A stretch of 62,693 nucleotides of DNA, taken from NCBI GenBank assembly GCA_021793215.1, contig JAJYTE010000010.1:1-62693 (forward strand), given 5' to 3'. Below the pieces are notes generated by a model. That model saw only the letters and a list, made by a program, of their open reading frames with translations. It ran no database searches and was not told the DNA's origin. This DNA comes from Bacillota bacterium. Its GTDB lineage: Bacteria; Bacillota; Sulfobacillia; JAJZYS01; JAJYTV01. Shown here piece by piece: positions 20,207 to 28,917 of this stretch (within the stretch, counting starts at the first letter, position 1; each line of letters starts with the position of its first letter). A program made the position numbers and the translations under genes.

Positions 20207-20853
20207 GGAGCCCCTGGCCGCCGCTCGTCTTCCTGCTGCTCGGCATCGCAGGCGGCGTGGCCATCTTCCTCAGCTACACCTCCGACGCCGCCCACTGGGC
20301 GACGTCGCAGAACGCCGAGGTGTGGGCCCCTACCTACCAGGTGGCACCGCCTTCCGCCGGTCTCGTCACTTCGTGGGACACTAGATCTCCAGGCAGCTAC
20401 GTGGCCACGGGCGCGCGCCTCGGTGCGGTCCAGGGTCAGACCGGCGAAACGGCTTTGCGCGCTCCCCACAGCGGAACCCTCGTCAGCGCCTTCGGCTACC
20501 GGGGCGCGTTGGTGCAGAGCGGCCAGGAGCTCGCGCTGCTGGCGGAGCTTGGTCGCCCGTACGTGATCGCCTACGTCGGTGAGTCCGACGCCGGCAAGCT
20601 CGCGCCAGGACAGCAGGTAGACGTGACGTTCGCCTCCAACCCCGGCAAGACGGTCCAAGGCAGCGTCGCGCGCGTTTACCCGGCGGTGGCGGAGATTACC
20701 TGGCCGCTGCCCGCGATCGCGACGAGCTCGAGCTTCTCCAAGCAGGTCCAATGGGTGCCGGTCCGCATCGACTTCCCGCAGGGCGCGGCGGTGCCACGCT
20801 ACCTGGGCATGTCGGCAACCGTGCGTATCGCGATCGGAGGTGGCGGTTCGTGA
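20203..20853 (+). CDS. Membrane-fusion protein of an EmrAB-type pump, second of two
   Basis: The ATG at 20203 overlaps the stop of the previous gene by 4 bases. The 216-residue protein has an N-terminal membrane helix (about 7-25), a lipoyl-like segment (L-R-A-P-H-S-G-T-L-V-S) and a barrel region with G-Q-Q-V-D-V-T-F. It resembles the preceding protein in architecture but is diverged. It also overlaps the pump gene by 4 bases, so the three proteins are probably made in similar amounts and may assemble together. Confidence 0.75.
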   Translation: MRSPWPPLVFLLLGIAGGVAIFLSYTSDAAHWATSQNAEVWAPTYQVAPPSAGLVTSWDTRSPGSYVATGARLGAVQGQTGETALRAPHSGTLVSAFGYRGALVQSGQELALLAELGRPYVIAYVGESDAGKLAPGQQVDVTFASNPGKTVQGSVARVYPAVAEITWPLPAIATSSSFSKQVQWVPVRIDFPQGAAVPRYLGMSATVRIAIGGGGS

Positions 20854-22493
20854 GCGAGGATGAGGGGCGCACGGCGAGCGATGCCCTGATGGCCGAGGCC
20901 ACCGCTGCCCAGACCGCCCCGGCCACGGGCGGGCCACCTGCGCTCGGCCCCGAGGTCGAAGTCTCCAACTGGGTCGTTGCGCTGCTCGTCACGGTGATCG
21001 GCGGGTTCATGGCCATCCTCGACACGAGCATCGTCAACGTCGCGATCCCGACGATCATGTCCGTGTTCGGCATGAGCACGACCCAGGTCGAGTGGATCGT
21101 CACCGTCTACATGCTGACGCTCGGTGTCGTCGTCCCGACGAGCGCATGGCTGGGGGACAAAATTGGCTACAAGCGGCTGTACATCCTCTCGCTCGCCGTC
21201 TTCACGGTGGGATCGATGCTCAGCGGCATCGCTTGGAGCGGCACCGCCCTGATCGGGTTCCGCGTGCTGCAGGCCATCGGCGGGGGCATGATCATGCCCG
21301 TGATGACCTCGATGGTCTTCCGCATGGTGCCGCGCAACCGCATCGGCTCGGCGATGGGCATCCTCGGCGTCGCGATCATCATGGCGCCGGCGCTCGGGCC
21401 GACGCTCGGCGGCTACCTCGTGCAGTACGTGGACTGGCGGCTGATCTTCTACATCAACGTGCCGATCGGCGTGTTCGGCGTGATCGCGGCCCAGAGGGTG
21501 CTGCCGAACTTCAAGCGCCACCCGGTCGGGCCGTTCGATACGGTCGGGTTCCTGTCGGCCGCCTCCGGCCTGTTCAGCCTTCTCTACGCGCTCTCGCAAG
21601 GGTCGACGGTCGGCTGGGGCAGCGAGACCATCATCCTACTGCTCTACGGTTCAGGGGTCCTCCTCTGCTTCTTCGTCTGGTGGGAACTGCGCGCCGAGCA
21701 TCCGATGCTCGACATGCGCGTCTTCAAGTACGGAGAGTTCACCTGGTCGAACATCCTCGTGATCGTCTCGACCGTCGCGCTGTTCTCGGGCATCTTCTAC
21801 ATCCCGCTCTTCCTGCAGAACGTCGCCGGCATGGGTGCGTTGCAGACCGGGCTGATCCTCATGCCGGCAGCACTGGTCAGCGGCGTGATGATGCCGATCT
21901 CGGGGCGCCTCTTCGACCGGATCGGACCGCGGCCGCTCGCGATCGCGGGGCTCGCCATCCTGGCGTACTCCACCTATCTCCTGCACAACCTCAACACCAT
22001 CACGCCCACGTCGACGATCGTCTGGTGGATGGTCGTGCGCGGCGTAGGCATGGGTCTCATGATGATGCCCGTGCAGGCGGCGGGCCTCGCGGTCATCCCT
22101 ACGAAGGACGTCGGCCAGGCGTCGGCCGTCTCGAACATCATCCAGCGCGTGGCCGGCTCCTTCGGGATTGCCTACCTCACGGCCTACCTGACCGGGCGTA
22201 TGGCAGCGCACACGAACGACCTCGCGGCGGCCGTCTCTCCCGCGCACCCGTACGTGCTGAACCTGATGTCTCAGCTTTCGCAAAGCCTCTCGGGCCTCTA
22301 CGGAGCGTCGGGCGCCAGCGTCGTCACGAAGGAGCTGATCGGCGGACTGCTCTCGCAGCAGTCGTTCGTCTCCGGTATCGACGATCTCTTCCTGCTGACC
22401 GTGCTGATCCTGGTAGCGGGGTTCATCCCCGCGATCTTCCTGCGCCGACACCAGGGGAGCGGCGGGGCGATGGCCCGCTTCGGCGGAGAGTAG
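20850..22493 (+). CDS. MFS drug exporter, DHA2 (EmrB/QacA) family
   Basis: GTG at 20850 overlaps the previous stop and has GGAGGTGGCGG upstream. The 547-residue protein has 14 predicted helices. Conserved features include L-D-T-S-I-V-N-V-A-I-P in helix 1, W-I-V-T-V-Y-M-L, and the motif A-L-G-P-T-L-G-G-Y characteristic of proton-drug antiporters. An unusually long, polar N-terminal tail (about 35 residues) precedes the first helix. Together with the two fusion proteins it forms a MarR-controlled efflux system; substrates unknown. Confidence 0.92.
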   Translation: MSEDEGRTASDALMAEATAAQTAPATGGPPALGPEVEVSNWVVALLVTVIGGFMAILDTSIVNVAIPTIMSVFGMSTTQVEWIVTVYMLTLGVVVPTSAWLGDKIGYKRLYILSLAVFTVGSMLSGIAWSGTALIGFRVLQAIGGGMIMPVMTSMVFRMVPRNRIGSAMGILGVAIIMAPALGPTLGGYLVQYVDWRLIFYINVPIGVFGVIAAQRVLPNFKRHPVGPFDTVGFLSAASGLFSLLYALSQGSTVGWGSETIILLLYGSGVLLCFFVWWELRAEHPMLDMRVFKYGEFTWSNILVIVSTVALFSGIFYIPLFLQNVAGMGALQTGLILMPAALVSGVMMPISGRLFDRIGPRPLAIAGLAILAYSTYLLHNLNTITPTSTIVWWMVVRGVGMGLMMMPVQAAGLAVIPTKDVGQASAVSNIIQRVAGSFGIAYLTAYLTGRMAAHTNDLAAAVSPAHPYVLNLMSQLSQSLSGLYGASGASVVTKELIGGLLSQQSFVSGIDDLFLLTVLILVAGFIPAIFLRRHQGSGGAMARFGGE

Positions 22494-22503
22494 AGAACAG
22501 ATC

Positions 22504-22555
22504 GCAGCAAACGGAGTGGCCCGGCGCAACCGCGCCGGGCCACTCCGTTTGCTGC
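22504..22555. terminator. Perfect 24-bp hairpin between convergent genes
   Basis: The arms 22504-22527 and 22532-22555 are exactly complementary with a 4-base AACC loop. It lies between the plus-strand exporter gene and the minus-strand PBP gene and can serve both as a terminator. The outer stem includes an A-run/T-run pair (GCAAACGG/CCGTTTGC), giving a T-stretch on either transcript. Confidence 0.85.
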
Positions 22556-22576
22556 ATCGCTACGGGTCCCTCGGCG

Positions 22577-25078
22577 CTACTGGGCGGTCAGCGTCCCCTG
22601 CGCGGCGGACGGGACGTCTGTGAGGTCGTAGGTGAACTGGCCAGGCTGAGCCGGTGTGAAGGTCACGGTGATCTGGCCTCCGGCAGGCACCGACTCCGGT
22701 GCGGCCATGAAACTCTGGAGCTGGAACTGGTGCGGGACGCTGTCGTTGTTCTGCACCGTCAGGGTGTACTGCTGGCCCACCGTGGCAGTGAGCTGCGTCG
22801 GGGAGAGCTGGTTCTGCTGGATCGTCACGCTCATCGGCTGCGACTGGCCCTGCCCCGGCCCTCCGGGTGCCCCGGGGTTGCCTTGGCCTGGAGAGGACGG
22901 CGTGCAGTACTTCGTCGGTACCCAGAGATTCGCGTCGAGCGGCTTCGGGATGCCCTTGCCGATCTGGATGTCGGTCGGAGTCTGCAAGAACACCTTCGAG
23001 ACCGGTCCGGGGCAGCCCGGCATCCAGAGCAGGTTCGGCTGCTGCGCGTCGACGCCCTGCTGCGTCCAGACGGTCGACTGCTGGGTCGGCTGGGTGCCCT
23101 GGATGAACAGGTAGGACTTCTGGTCGGCGGCCGGCGTCAGGGGCGACGCCAGGAGCCCGCTCTTGTCGTCGACCGTCACGGAGACGATCCCAGGCGGGCG
23201 CTGGAAGTTCTGCACGGGCATGCTGGATGTCGCCTGCTGCATGATCTCCTGCCAGATCGGCAGGGCGTAGGTCGACCCGAACGTGTTCGGCTGGGGTTGC
23301 GGTGTGTCGTAGCCTTCCCAGACCGCCGTCACGAGCTGCGGCGTGAAGCCGATGAACCAGCCGTCCTGCCCGCCGTTCGACGTGCCGGTCTTGCCCGCGG
23401 CCGGCCGGCCGATCGACGCGCCGTACGCTGTGGCGCCCGGTTCGGTCAGAACCGCCTGCATCATGTTGATCATGATGTAGCTGACCTGCGGCGAGAGCTC
23501 TGGCGTAAGGTGCGGCGTCTGGCTGTAGAGCACCTGGCCGTTCGGTGCGACGACTTTGCGGATGATGATCGCCTTCGGGCGCAGTCCCTCGTTCGCGTAG
23601 GTGGAGTAGGCATCCGCCATCTGCTCGACTGATACGCCCCTCGTCAGTCCGCCGATTCCCATCGCGAGGTTGTAGTCGTTCGGCTGGCCGCTCTTGATCA
23701 GCGGGAGGCCGAACTTCTGCGTCGCCATGTCGAAGCCTTGCTGGATGCCGACGTTGTACAGAAGGTGCACGGAGTTGTTGTTGTCCGAGATGGCGAGCGA
23801 GCGCCGCAACGTGATGCGCCCGTAGTAGAGCTTGGTGTCGTTCTGCGGCCACCACTGCCCGTTGCGCTTCATGCTGGGGTTCCAGGGGCCGTCGTCGAGG
23901 ATGGACGCCTCCGTCCACTGGCCCGACTGGATCGCCGCGGGGTACTCCGCGAGCGGCTTGATCGAAGAGCCGGTCTGGCGGAGGTAGGGCGAGATCGCAC
24001 GATCTGTCCCGAACGCGACCGTGTGCTTGCGGCCGCCGACGATCGCCAGCACGTCGCCGTTCTTGGGGTTCATCACGACGGCTGCGGCCTGCGGTTCGGC
24101 GCTGTTCGGGAACGACTTGCCCATGACGCCGGCCACCGCGTTCTGCGCGATCTGCTCGACCTGCGGGTCGAGCGTCGTGTAGATCCTGAGGCCACCGTTC
24201 AGGATCTCATGCGTCGGGATGCGCTTCTCGAGCTGGGTTACGACCGCCTCAACGAACCAGGGGTCCGGGTAGGACGAGACCTGGGTGTCGCTCTGCAGGT
24301 GCAGCGCCTCCGCGTAGGCGGCGTTCGCCTGCTTCTGCGTGATGTCCCTCATGGTGACCATGTTCTGCAGGACGACCTTCTGGCGCGCCTTCGCGCCCTT
24401 CAGGTTGTAGTACGGGTCGTAGTAGGAGGGGGCCTGCGGCAGCCCGGCGAGCAGGGACGCCTGCGCGAGGTCTAGCTGCTGCGGCTTCTCGCCGAAGTAG
24501 GCGTGGGCCGCCGCACCGATGCCGTACGCGCCATTCCCGAAGTAGACTTCGTTGAGGTAGGCGGTGAGGATCTCGTTCTTCGTGTAGGTGCGCGTCACCT
24601 CGAGCGACAGCAGGATCTCCTTGATTTTGCGGGAGATCGACTTGGCGTCGCTGAGGTAGCGGGAGCGCACCAGTTCCTGCGTGATCGTCGAGGCGCCTTC
24701 GACGAAGCCGCCGCCGCGCAGGTCGACGAGGAGAGAGCGGGCGATGCCGCGCGGCGAGATGCCGGAGTTCGTGTAGAAGGTCCGGTCCTCCGTATCGATC
24801 AGTGCGCGCACGACGTCGTGCGGCACCTGGTTCAGCGTGACCGGCACCGTGCTGTGCAGTCCCACTGTGGTGACGTAGTTGTTGTGGACATCGTAGATCG
24901 TCGAACTCATGGCGGGGCTTTGCGTCAGGCCGTTGACGCTCGGCAGGTCGCGGGCCGCGTAGAACACTACGCCTGCGGTCCCCACGATGCCCAACGCGAA
25001 CAGGACACCGACGATGACGAGCAGAAGCCGCCACCAGACGATGCGCCGCCGCCGCGGAGTTTCCTTTTGGCGAGACAA
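22577..25078 (-). CDS. Class A penicillin-binding protein (PBP1-type) with C-terminal cupredoxin-like domain
   Basis: TTG start at 25078 with GGAGGG 8 bases upstream; a TATACT -10 lies at 25120-25125. The 833 residues run: cytoplasmic basic tail, membrane helix (about 14-40), glycosyltransferase-51 (about 60-240, Glu97 in T-E-D-R-T-F-Y and G-A-S-T-I-T-Q-E), and transpeptidase with S371-S-I-K374, S431-D-N and K563-T-G. It polymerises and cross-links peptidoglycan outside the membrane. After a Gly/Pro/Gln-rich linker, residues about 749-833 resemble a cupredoxin fold (N-N-D-S-V-P-H-Q-F-Q-L and P-G-Q-F-T-Y-D), with only one of the usual copper ligands visible. Confidence 0.92.
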   Translation of the reverse strand: MSRQKETPRRRRIVWWRLLLVIVGVLFALGIVGTAGVVFYAARDLPSVNGLTQSPAMSSTIYDVHNNYVTTVGLHSTVPVTLNQVPHDVVRALIDTEDRTFYTNSGISPRGIARSLLVDLRGGGFVEGASTITQELVRSRYLSDAKSISRKIKEILLSLEVTRTYTKNEILTAYLNEVYFGNGAYGIGAAAHAYFGEKPQQLDLAQASLLAGLPQAPSYYDPYYNLKGAKARQKVVLQNMVTMRDITQKQANAAYAEALHLQSDTQVSSYPDPWFVEAVVTQLEKRIPTHEILNGGLRIYTTLDPQVEQIAQNAVAGVMGKSFPNSAEPQAAAVVMNPKNGDVLAIVGGRKHTVAFGTDRAISPYLRQTGSSIKPLAEYPAAIQSGQWTEASILDDGPWNPSMKRNGQWWPQNDTKLYYGRITLRRSLAISDNNNSVHLLYNVGIQQGFDMATQKFGLPLIKSGQPNDYNLAMGIGGLTRGVSVEQMADAYSTYANEGLRPKAIIIRKVVAPNGQVLYSQTPHLTPELSPQVSYIMINMMQAVLTEPGATAYGASIGRPAAGKTGTSNGGQDGWFIGFTPQLVTAVWEGYDTPQPQPNTFGSTYALPIWQEIMQQATSSMPVQNFQRPPGIVSVTVDDKSGLLASPLTPAADQKSYLFIQGTQPTQQSTVWTQQGVDAQQPNLLWMPGCPGPVSKVFLQTPTDIQIGKGIPKPLDANLWVPTKYCTPSSPGQGNPGAPGGPGQGQSQPMSVTIQQNQLSPTQLTATVGQQYTLTVQNNDSVPHQFQLQSFMAAPESVPAGGQITVTFTPAQPGQFTYDLTDVPSAAQGTLTAQ

Positions 25079-25091
25079 GAGTATCCCTCCT

Positions 25092-25541
25092 GTGGGTGAC
25101 GCGGCGGAAACTAACGTTGAGTATACCCTGCGTCATTAGGGCGGGGAAATAGAGGTCCGGTGAGTCCGGCAGGGAGAACCGGCGCGAAGCCCCGCATACG
25201 GCCCGAAATGACGCGAGCCACATCGAGGCGCGAGGACGATCGCGAGGGCGACCGGGAGGAGTCATCGCACCTCGTCCTCACCCGACGCAAACGCGTGCGC
25301 CTCTAAGCAGAACGCCGCTCTAGCGGGTGCGTGACGTTTGGGGCATTGCGGCAGCAGACACGCGGTAGACGCCTCCGACGCATCGAGTTCTTGCCTGCGG
25401 TCTGCTAACATGGTAGGCACCCCCGGGCATGCCCCGGGAGGCGCCATCTGCCCGCTAGCCCCCCCCCGACTGGAGAACTCCTAATGCGGGAGAGGGGTTT
25501 CACGGTCGCGCGGCGCCTGCACTGTTTGGGACGGGCCAACG
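25092..25541. other. Intergenic region between divergent PBP and tyrS genes
   Basis: About 450 bases. It holds the PBP promoter (TATACT on the minus strand at 25120-25125) and, nearer tyrS, TAACAT at about 25405 preceded 17 bases earlier by a poor -35. A GC hairpin built on two CCCGGG copies lies at about 25422-25440, upstream of tyrS. The conserved T-box core (AGGGTGGNACCGCG) was looked for and not found, so tyrS is probably not T-box-controlled here. Confidence 0.4.
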
Positions 25542-26783
25542 ATGCGGCACGCCCCAGCCGTTTTCTCCAGAGCGCGCAGGGAGGGAGACATCATCGACGT
25601 CTCGGAACAGATCGTTCGCCTGACCCGCGGCGCGGCGGAGGTGATCGAGCCCTTAGAGCTTCGGCAGAAGCTCTTGCGCGGCCGACCGCTCACCGTCAAG
25701 CTCGGGGTCGACACGACGGCGCCGGTGATCACGCTCGGGCACGCGGTCGCCATCCGCCGCCTGGCGGCGTTCCAGGAGCTCGGGCACCGCGCGATCTTCC
25801 TGATCGGCGACGAGACGGCCCGCGTCGGCGACCCGACCGGGCGCAACGAAGCGCGCCCGCAGCTGAACGACGAGCAGATCGAAGAGTCCGCGGCCGGGTT
25901 CCTCGCGCAGATCGGGGCCATCGTCGATCTCGAGAAGATCGAGGTGCGCCGCAACTCCGAGTGGCTCAGGCAGCTGGGCTTCAGCGGCGCGCTGCAGCTC
26001 GCGAGCCGCTACACGGTCGCGCGCATGCTCGAGCGCGAGGACTTCAACAAGAGGTTCCGCGAGAACCGCCCGATCCACATCCACGAACTCCTCTACCCGC
26101 TGATGCAGGGCTACGACTCGGTCGCGCTGCGCGCGGACGTGGAGCTCGGAGCGACCGAGCAGAAGTTCAACCTGCTGGTCGGCCGCCAGCTGCAGCGCGA
26201 GGACGGGCAGGAACCCCAGGTGCTGATCATGCACCCGATCCTCACCGGCCTCGACGGAGAGCAGAAGATGAGCAAGTCGGTCGGCAACTACGTTGCGCTC
26301 AGCGACTCGCCCGACGAGATGTTCGGCAAGCTGATGTCGATCCCGGATCGAACCATCCCCGAGTACGTGCAGCTCGCGGCCGACCGTCCGGAGGACGAGG
26401 TAGCTGCGGTGCGGAACGCGCTGACGCAGGGCCAGGGGAACCCGCGCGATCTGAAAGCCAAGATGGCGGAGCAGACGGTGGCCCTCTACTACGGCGCCGC
26501 CGCGGCGCAGTCGGCGAGGGACCGCTTCGACGCCATGTTCCGCGAGCATGCGGCGCCGGACGACGCGCCGGAGATCTCGATCGGGGACGGCGATCCGAGG
26601 ATTGTTCCGCTGCTCGTTCGCGCGGGCCTCGCCCAGAGCACCAGCGCCGCGCGACGCCTTGTTGCGGATGGCGCCGTGCGCTTGGGAGAGGAGAAGCTCA
26701 CGGACCCGGGTCGGGACCTCAGCGACCTTGCGGGCAGCACCCTGCGGGTCGGGAAGCACCGCTTCATTAAGCTCGTCCGTTAG
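25542..26783 (+). CDS. tyrS: Tyrosyl-tRNA synthetase (TyrZ-like)
   Basis: The class I synthetase has its Rossmann fold at about 45-290, K-M-S-K-S in the C-terminal half of the core, and an S4 RNA-binding domain at the end (A-R-R-L-V-A-D-G-A-V-R-L). It charges tRNA-Tyr. The HIGH-equivalent motif reads T64-L-G-H67 where relatives have H-L-G-H or H-I-G-H, so the first His is Thr. The ATG at 25542 gives 413 residues; a much better ribosome site (AGGGAGGGAG) lies before ATC codons at 25590 and 25593, so the true N-terminus may be about 17 residues shorter. Confidence 0.93.
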   Translation: MRHAPAVFSRARREGDIIDVSEQIVRLTRGAAEVIEPLELRQKLLRGRPLTVKLGVDTTAPVITLGHAVAIRRLAAFQELGHRAIFLIGDETARVGDPTGRNEARPQLNDEQIEESAAGFLAQIGAIVDLEKIEVRRNSEWLRQLGFSGALQLASRYTVARMLEREDFNKRFRENRPIHIHELLYPLMQGYDSVALRADVELGATEQKFNLLVGRQLQREDGQEPQVLIMHPILTGLDGEQKMSKSVGNYVALSDSPDEMFGKLMSIPDRTIPEYVQLAADRPEDEVAAVRNALTQGQGNPRDLKAKMAEQTVALYYGAAAAQSARDRFDAMFREHAAPDDAPEISIGDGDPRIVPLLVRAGLAQSTSAARRLVADGAVRLGEEKLTDPGRDLSDLAGSTLRVGKHRFIKLVR

Positions 26784-26788
26784 GCGAA

Positions 26789-26825
26789 TGCAGGGGCTCC
26801 CGGCTCGTGGGCCGGGGCCCCTGCA
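26789..26825 (+). terminator. Terminator hairpin after tyrS
   Basis: TGCAGGGGC and GCCCCTGCA arms (26789-26797 and 26817-26825) extend inward with further GC pairs and one bulge. The following sequence (TGTCT) is only weakly T-rich, so efficiency is uncertain. Confidence 0.55.
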
Positions 26826-26867
26826 TGTCTCCGCCGTCCCGGGGACCGCTTCGGCGAGAGGTTCCGG

Positions 26868-26881
26868 TAGAATCGGTCGTA
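26868..26881 (+). promoter_or_regulatory. TAGAAT -10 box seven bases before the MFS gene start
   Basis: TAGAAT at 26868-26873 is followed by CGGTCGT and the ATG at 26881. A transcript from this box would begin at or next to the start codon, giving a leaderless mRNA. A matching -35 is not clear. Confidence 0.45.
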
Positions 26882-28110
26882 TGGTGAACGAGACGGGCGG
26901 GGGATGGCGGGCCGTTCTCCGGGTACCGGCTCCGCTCCTTTGGTTCCTGGGCGGGTCGAGCCTATCGGACCTCGGAAACGGGTTCTTTCGCCTCGCGCTT
27001 CCCTGGCTCGTCTACGATCTGACGCATTCCACCGCCGCCATGGGCGTGCTCGCCGCCGTGCAGTACCTGCCGATCCTCCTGAACCCGTGGGCGGGGGAGC
27101 TCTGCGACCGGTACGGCCCGCGTTCCACCCTGATCTGGTCATCCGTCGTCCAGATGGTCCTCGTGCTGCTCGTGCCGCTCGGTACGCTGACGGGGACCCT
27201 GTCGCTGCCGCTGCTCTACGCCGTGACGCTCGCCCTCGCGCTGGGCTCGGTGCTCACCCAGAGCGCGACGAGCGTGCTGGTGAAGCGGGCTACGCCTGTC
27301 TCCGCGCGCCTCGGGATCAACTCCCTCGTCGCGATGCTCTTCAACCTCTCGTGGTACGTCTCGCCCGGACTCGCGGGGTTCGTGATCGCGCGGGCGGGCG
27401 TGAACGCGGCGCTCCTCGTCGACGGCGCCTCCTTCCTGTGCATCCTCGTCCCCGTGCTGTTCACCCCCCGCCAACCGAAGGGCCTACGCGCACCACGTGG
27501 CGACCTCCGGGCCGCGATCCGCACGTTCCTCGCAGCGAAGGGCCTCCCTGCGATCACGGCTGTCTTTGGGATCTGGAACTTCACGTGGGGCGGTGTCTAC
27601 GCGCTCGAGGTGTACTTCTTCCGCAGCAGCCTGCACCTCGGCGCCGCAGCCGTCGGCCTGATCGGAACACTCGGCGGCATCCTCCCGGTGGTGCTTGGGT
27701 TCCTGGGGCCGTGGCTCGTACGGCGCGCGGCGCTGGACCGCCTGATGGCGCTAACGCTCGCCACGTCCGGCATCGGAATGGCGGCGCTCGGCGCAACCCG
27801 CGGCTGGGTCGGTGCGACCGCGGCGGTGAACGTGATGGACGGGGCGATCGCGCCCGTGCTGATCGCGCACGCGACGCTTGCGCAGGAAACGATCCCGGAC
27901 GCGGTCTACGGCCAGGTCTACTCCATTTCATGGGTCGCCGCGGGGGGCGTCCTGCCGCTCGGCGCCCTGCTCGCGGGCCTGCTCGGCGCGAGGATCGGAA
28001 CCCACTGGACGATGGCGCTCTTCGGCGCGTTCACGCTGCTGGGTGCGGTCCTCTCGCTCGGTTGGCTGCGGGGAGTGCGGGTTGGCAGGGCGTCCGACGA
28101 CCGGGCGTGA
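26881..28110 (+). CDS. MFS transporter (EntS/MFS_3-like)
   Basis: The frame is open from 26548, inside tyrS; the ATG at 26881 is chosen because the membrane protein begins there. The 409 residues have about 12 helices, a loop 2-3 motif in G-E-L-C-D-R-Y-G-P-R-S, and homology in pattern to the enterobactin-exporter/macrolide-efflux group. No ribosome site precedes the ATG, and a -10 box sits seven bases away, suggesting leaderless translation. Substrate unknown. Confidence 0.82.
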   Translation: MVNETGGGWRAVLRVPAPLLWFLGGSSLSDLGNGFFRLALPWLVYDLTHSTAAMGVLAAVQYLPILLNPWAGELCDRYGPRSTLIWSSVVQMVLVLLVPLGTLTGTLSLPLLYAVTLALALGSVLTQSATSVLVKRATPVSARLGINSLVAMLFNLSWYVSPGLAGFVIARAGVNAALLVDGASFLCILVPVLFTPRQPKGLRAPRGDLRAAIRTFLAAKGLPAITAVFGIWNFTWGGVYALEVYFFRSSLHLGAAAVGLIGTLGGILPVVLGFLGPWLVRRAALDRLMALTLATSGIGMAALGATRGWVGATAAVNVMDGAIAPVLIAHATLAQETIPDAVYGQVYSISWVAAGGVLPLGALLAGLLGARIGTHWTMALFGAFTLLGAVLSLGWLRGVRVGRASDDRA

Positions 28111-28182
28111 GCCTTCTGCGTCCAGCAATCGCCTCGCAAGAGGTACAACGCTCCCTGCATAGGTTCACTCGGGGGTGAGCCT

Positions 28183-28917
28183 GTGCCCCGGCTCAGCGAA
28201 CTGCAACGCGGTATCGAGCGCCTGCTCAAACAGTACATCGCCCAACCGGTGAACATCGCCGCGTGGATGGTGGGCGGCCTCGCCCTGCTCGCGATCGGCA
28301 GCATCGTCCTCCTCGAGATGAACCTGGACACGACGGTTGTCGACCTTGCGCGCATCGAGACACAGCAGATCGCGACGCGCGTCCTCTCTACGGCGCTGCA
28401 GCGAGACCTCGGAGCGCAGAACGCGCAGCTGTTCAAGGTGGACGTGAGGGGCAGTCAAGCGTTCATCACGCCCGACGTCGGGCGAATCAACGACGAGGCG
28501 GGGAAGGCGGGTCTCGCGATCGAGGCGGCGCTCAAGCATCTCCCGAGCCAGCCGATCTCCATTCCTCTTGGGCAGGCGCTTGGGTCGAAGCTGCTCTCCG
28601 CCTACGGTCCGATGATCCCCGTGACGCTGATCCCCTACGGCGCCTTGACGATCAACTTCCACGAGAGCTTCCAGCAGGCCGGCATCAACCAGACGCTCCT
28701 GACGGTCTACCTTGATACCGATACGACCGTCCAGGTCGTCGTGCCGCTCGTCTCCAAGGAGGAGCACCTCAAGGTGCAGGTGCCGATCGCGCAGGAGTGG
28801 ATCGCGGGTGCGGTGCCGCAGACGGTCGTGATGACAGGCACGACACCCTCGAAGATCATCTCGATCCCGATCGGGAGCAGTACGTCAACGAGTGGCGGGG
28901 TGGGAGCAGGCAAGTAG
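28183..28917 (+). CDS. yunB: Sporulation protein YunB
   Basis: The intact copy. The 244-residue protein has a membrane helix (about 25-44), then the YunB pattern: F-I-T-P-D-V-G-R-I-N, I-S-I-P-L-G-Q-A-L-G-S-K-L-L, G-P-M-I-P-V, A-G-I-N-Q-T and V-V-V-P-L-V-S-K-E. YunB is a mother-cell sporulation protein needed for normal spores in Bacillus; its mechanism is not known. The gene and its 3' flank are repeated about 2.7 kb downstream in damaged form. A GTG a few codons before may be the alternative start. Confidence 0.88.
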   Translation: MPRLSELQRGIERLLKQYIAQPVNIAAWMVGGLALLAIGSIVLLEMNLDTTVVDLARIETQQIATRVLSTALQRDLGAQNAQLFKVDVRGSQAFITPDVGRINDEAGKAGLAIEAALKHLPSQPISIPLGQALGSKLLSAYGPMIPVTLIPYGALTINFHESFQQAGINQTLLTVYLDTDTTVQVVVPLVSKEEHLKVQVPIAQEWIAGAVPQTVVMTGTTPSKIISIPIGSSTSTSGGVGAGK

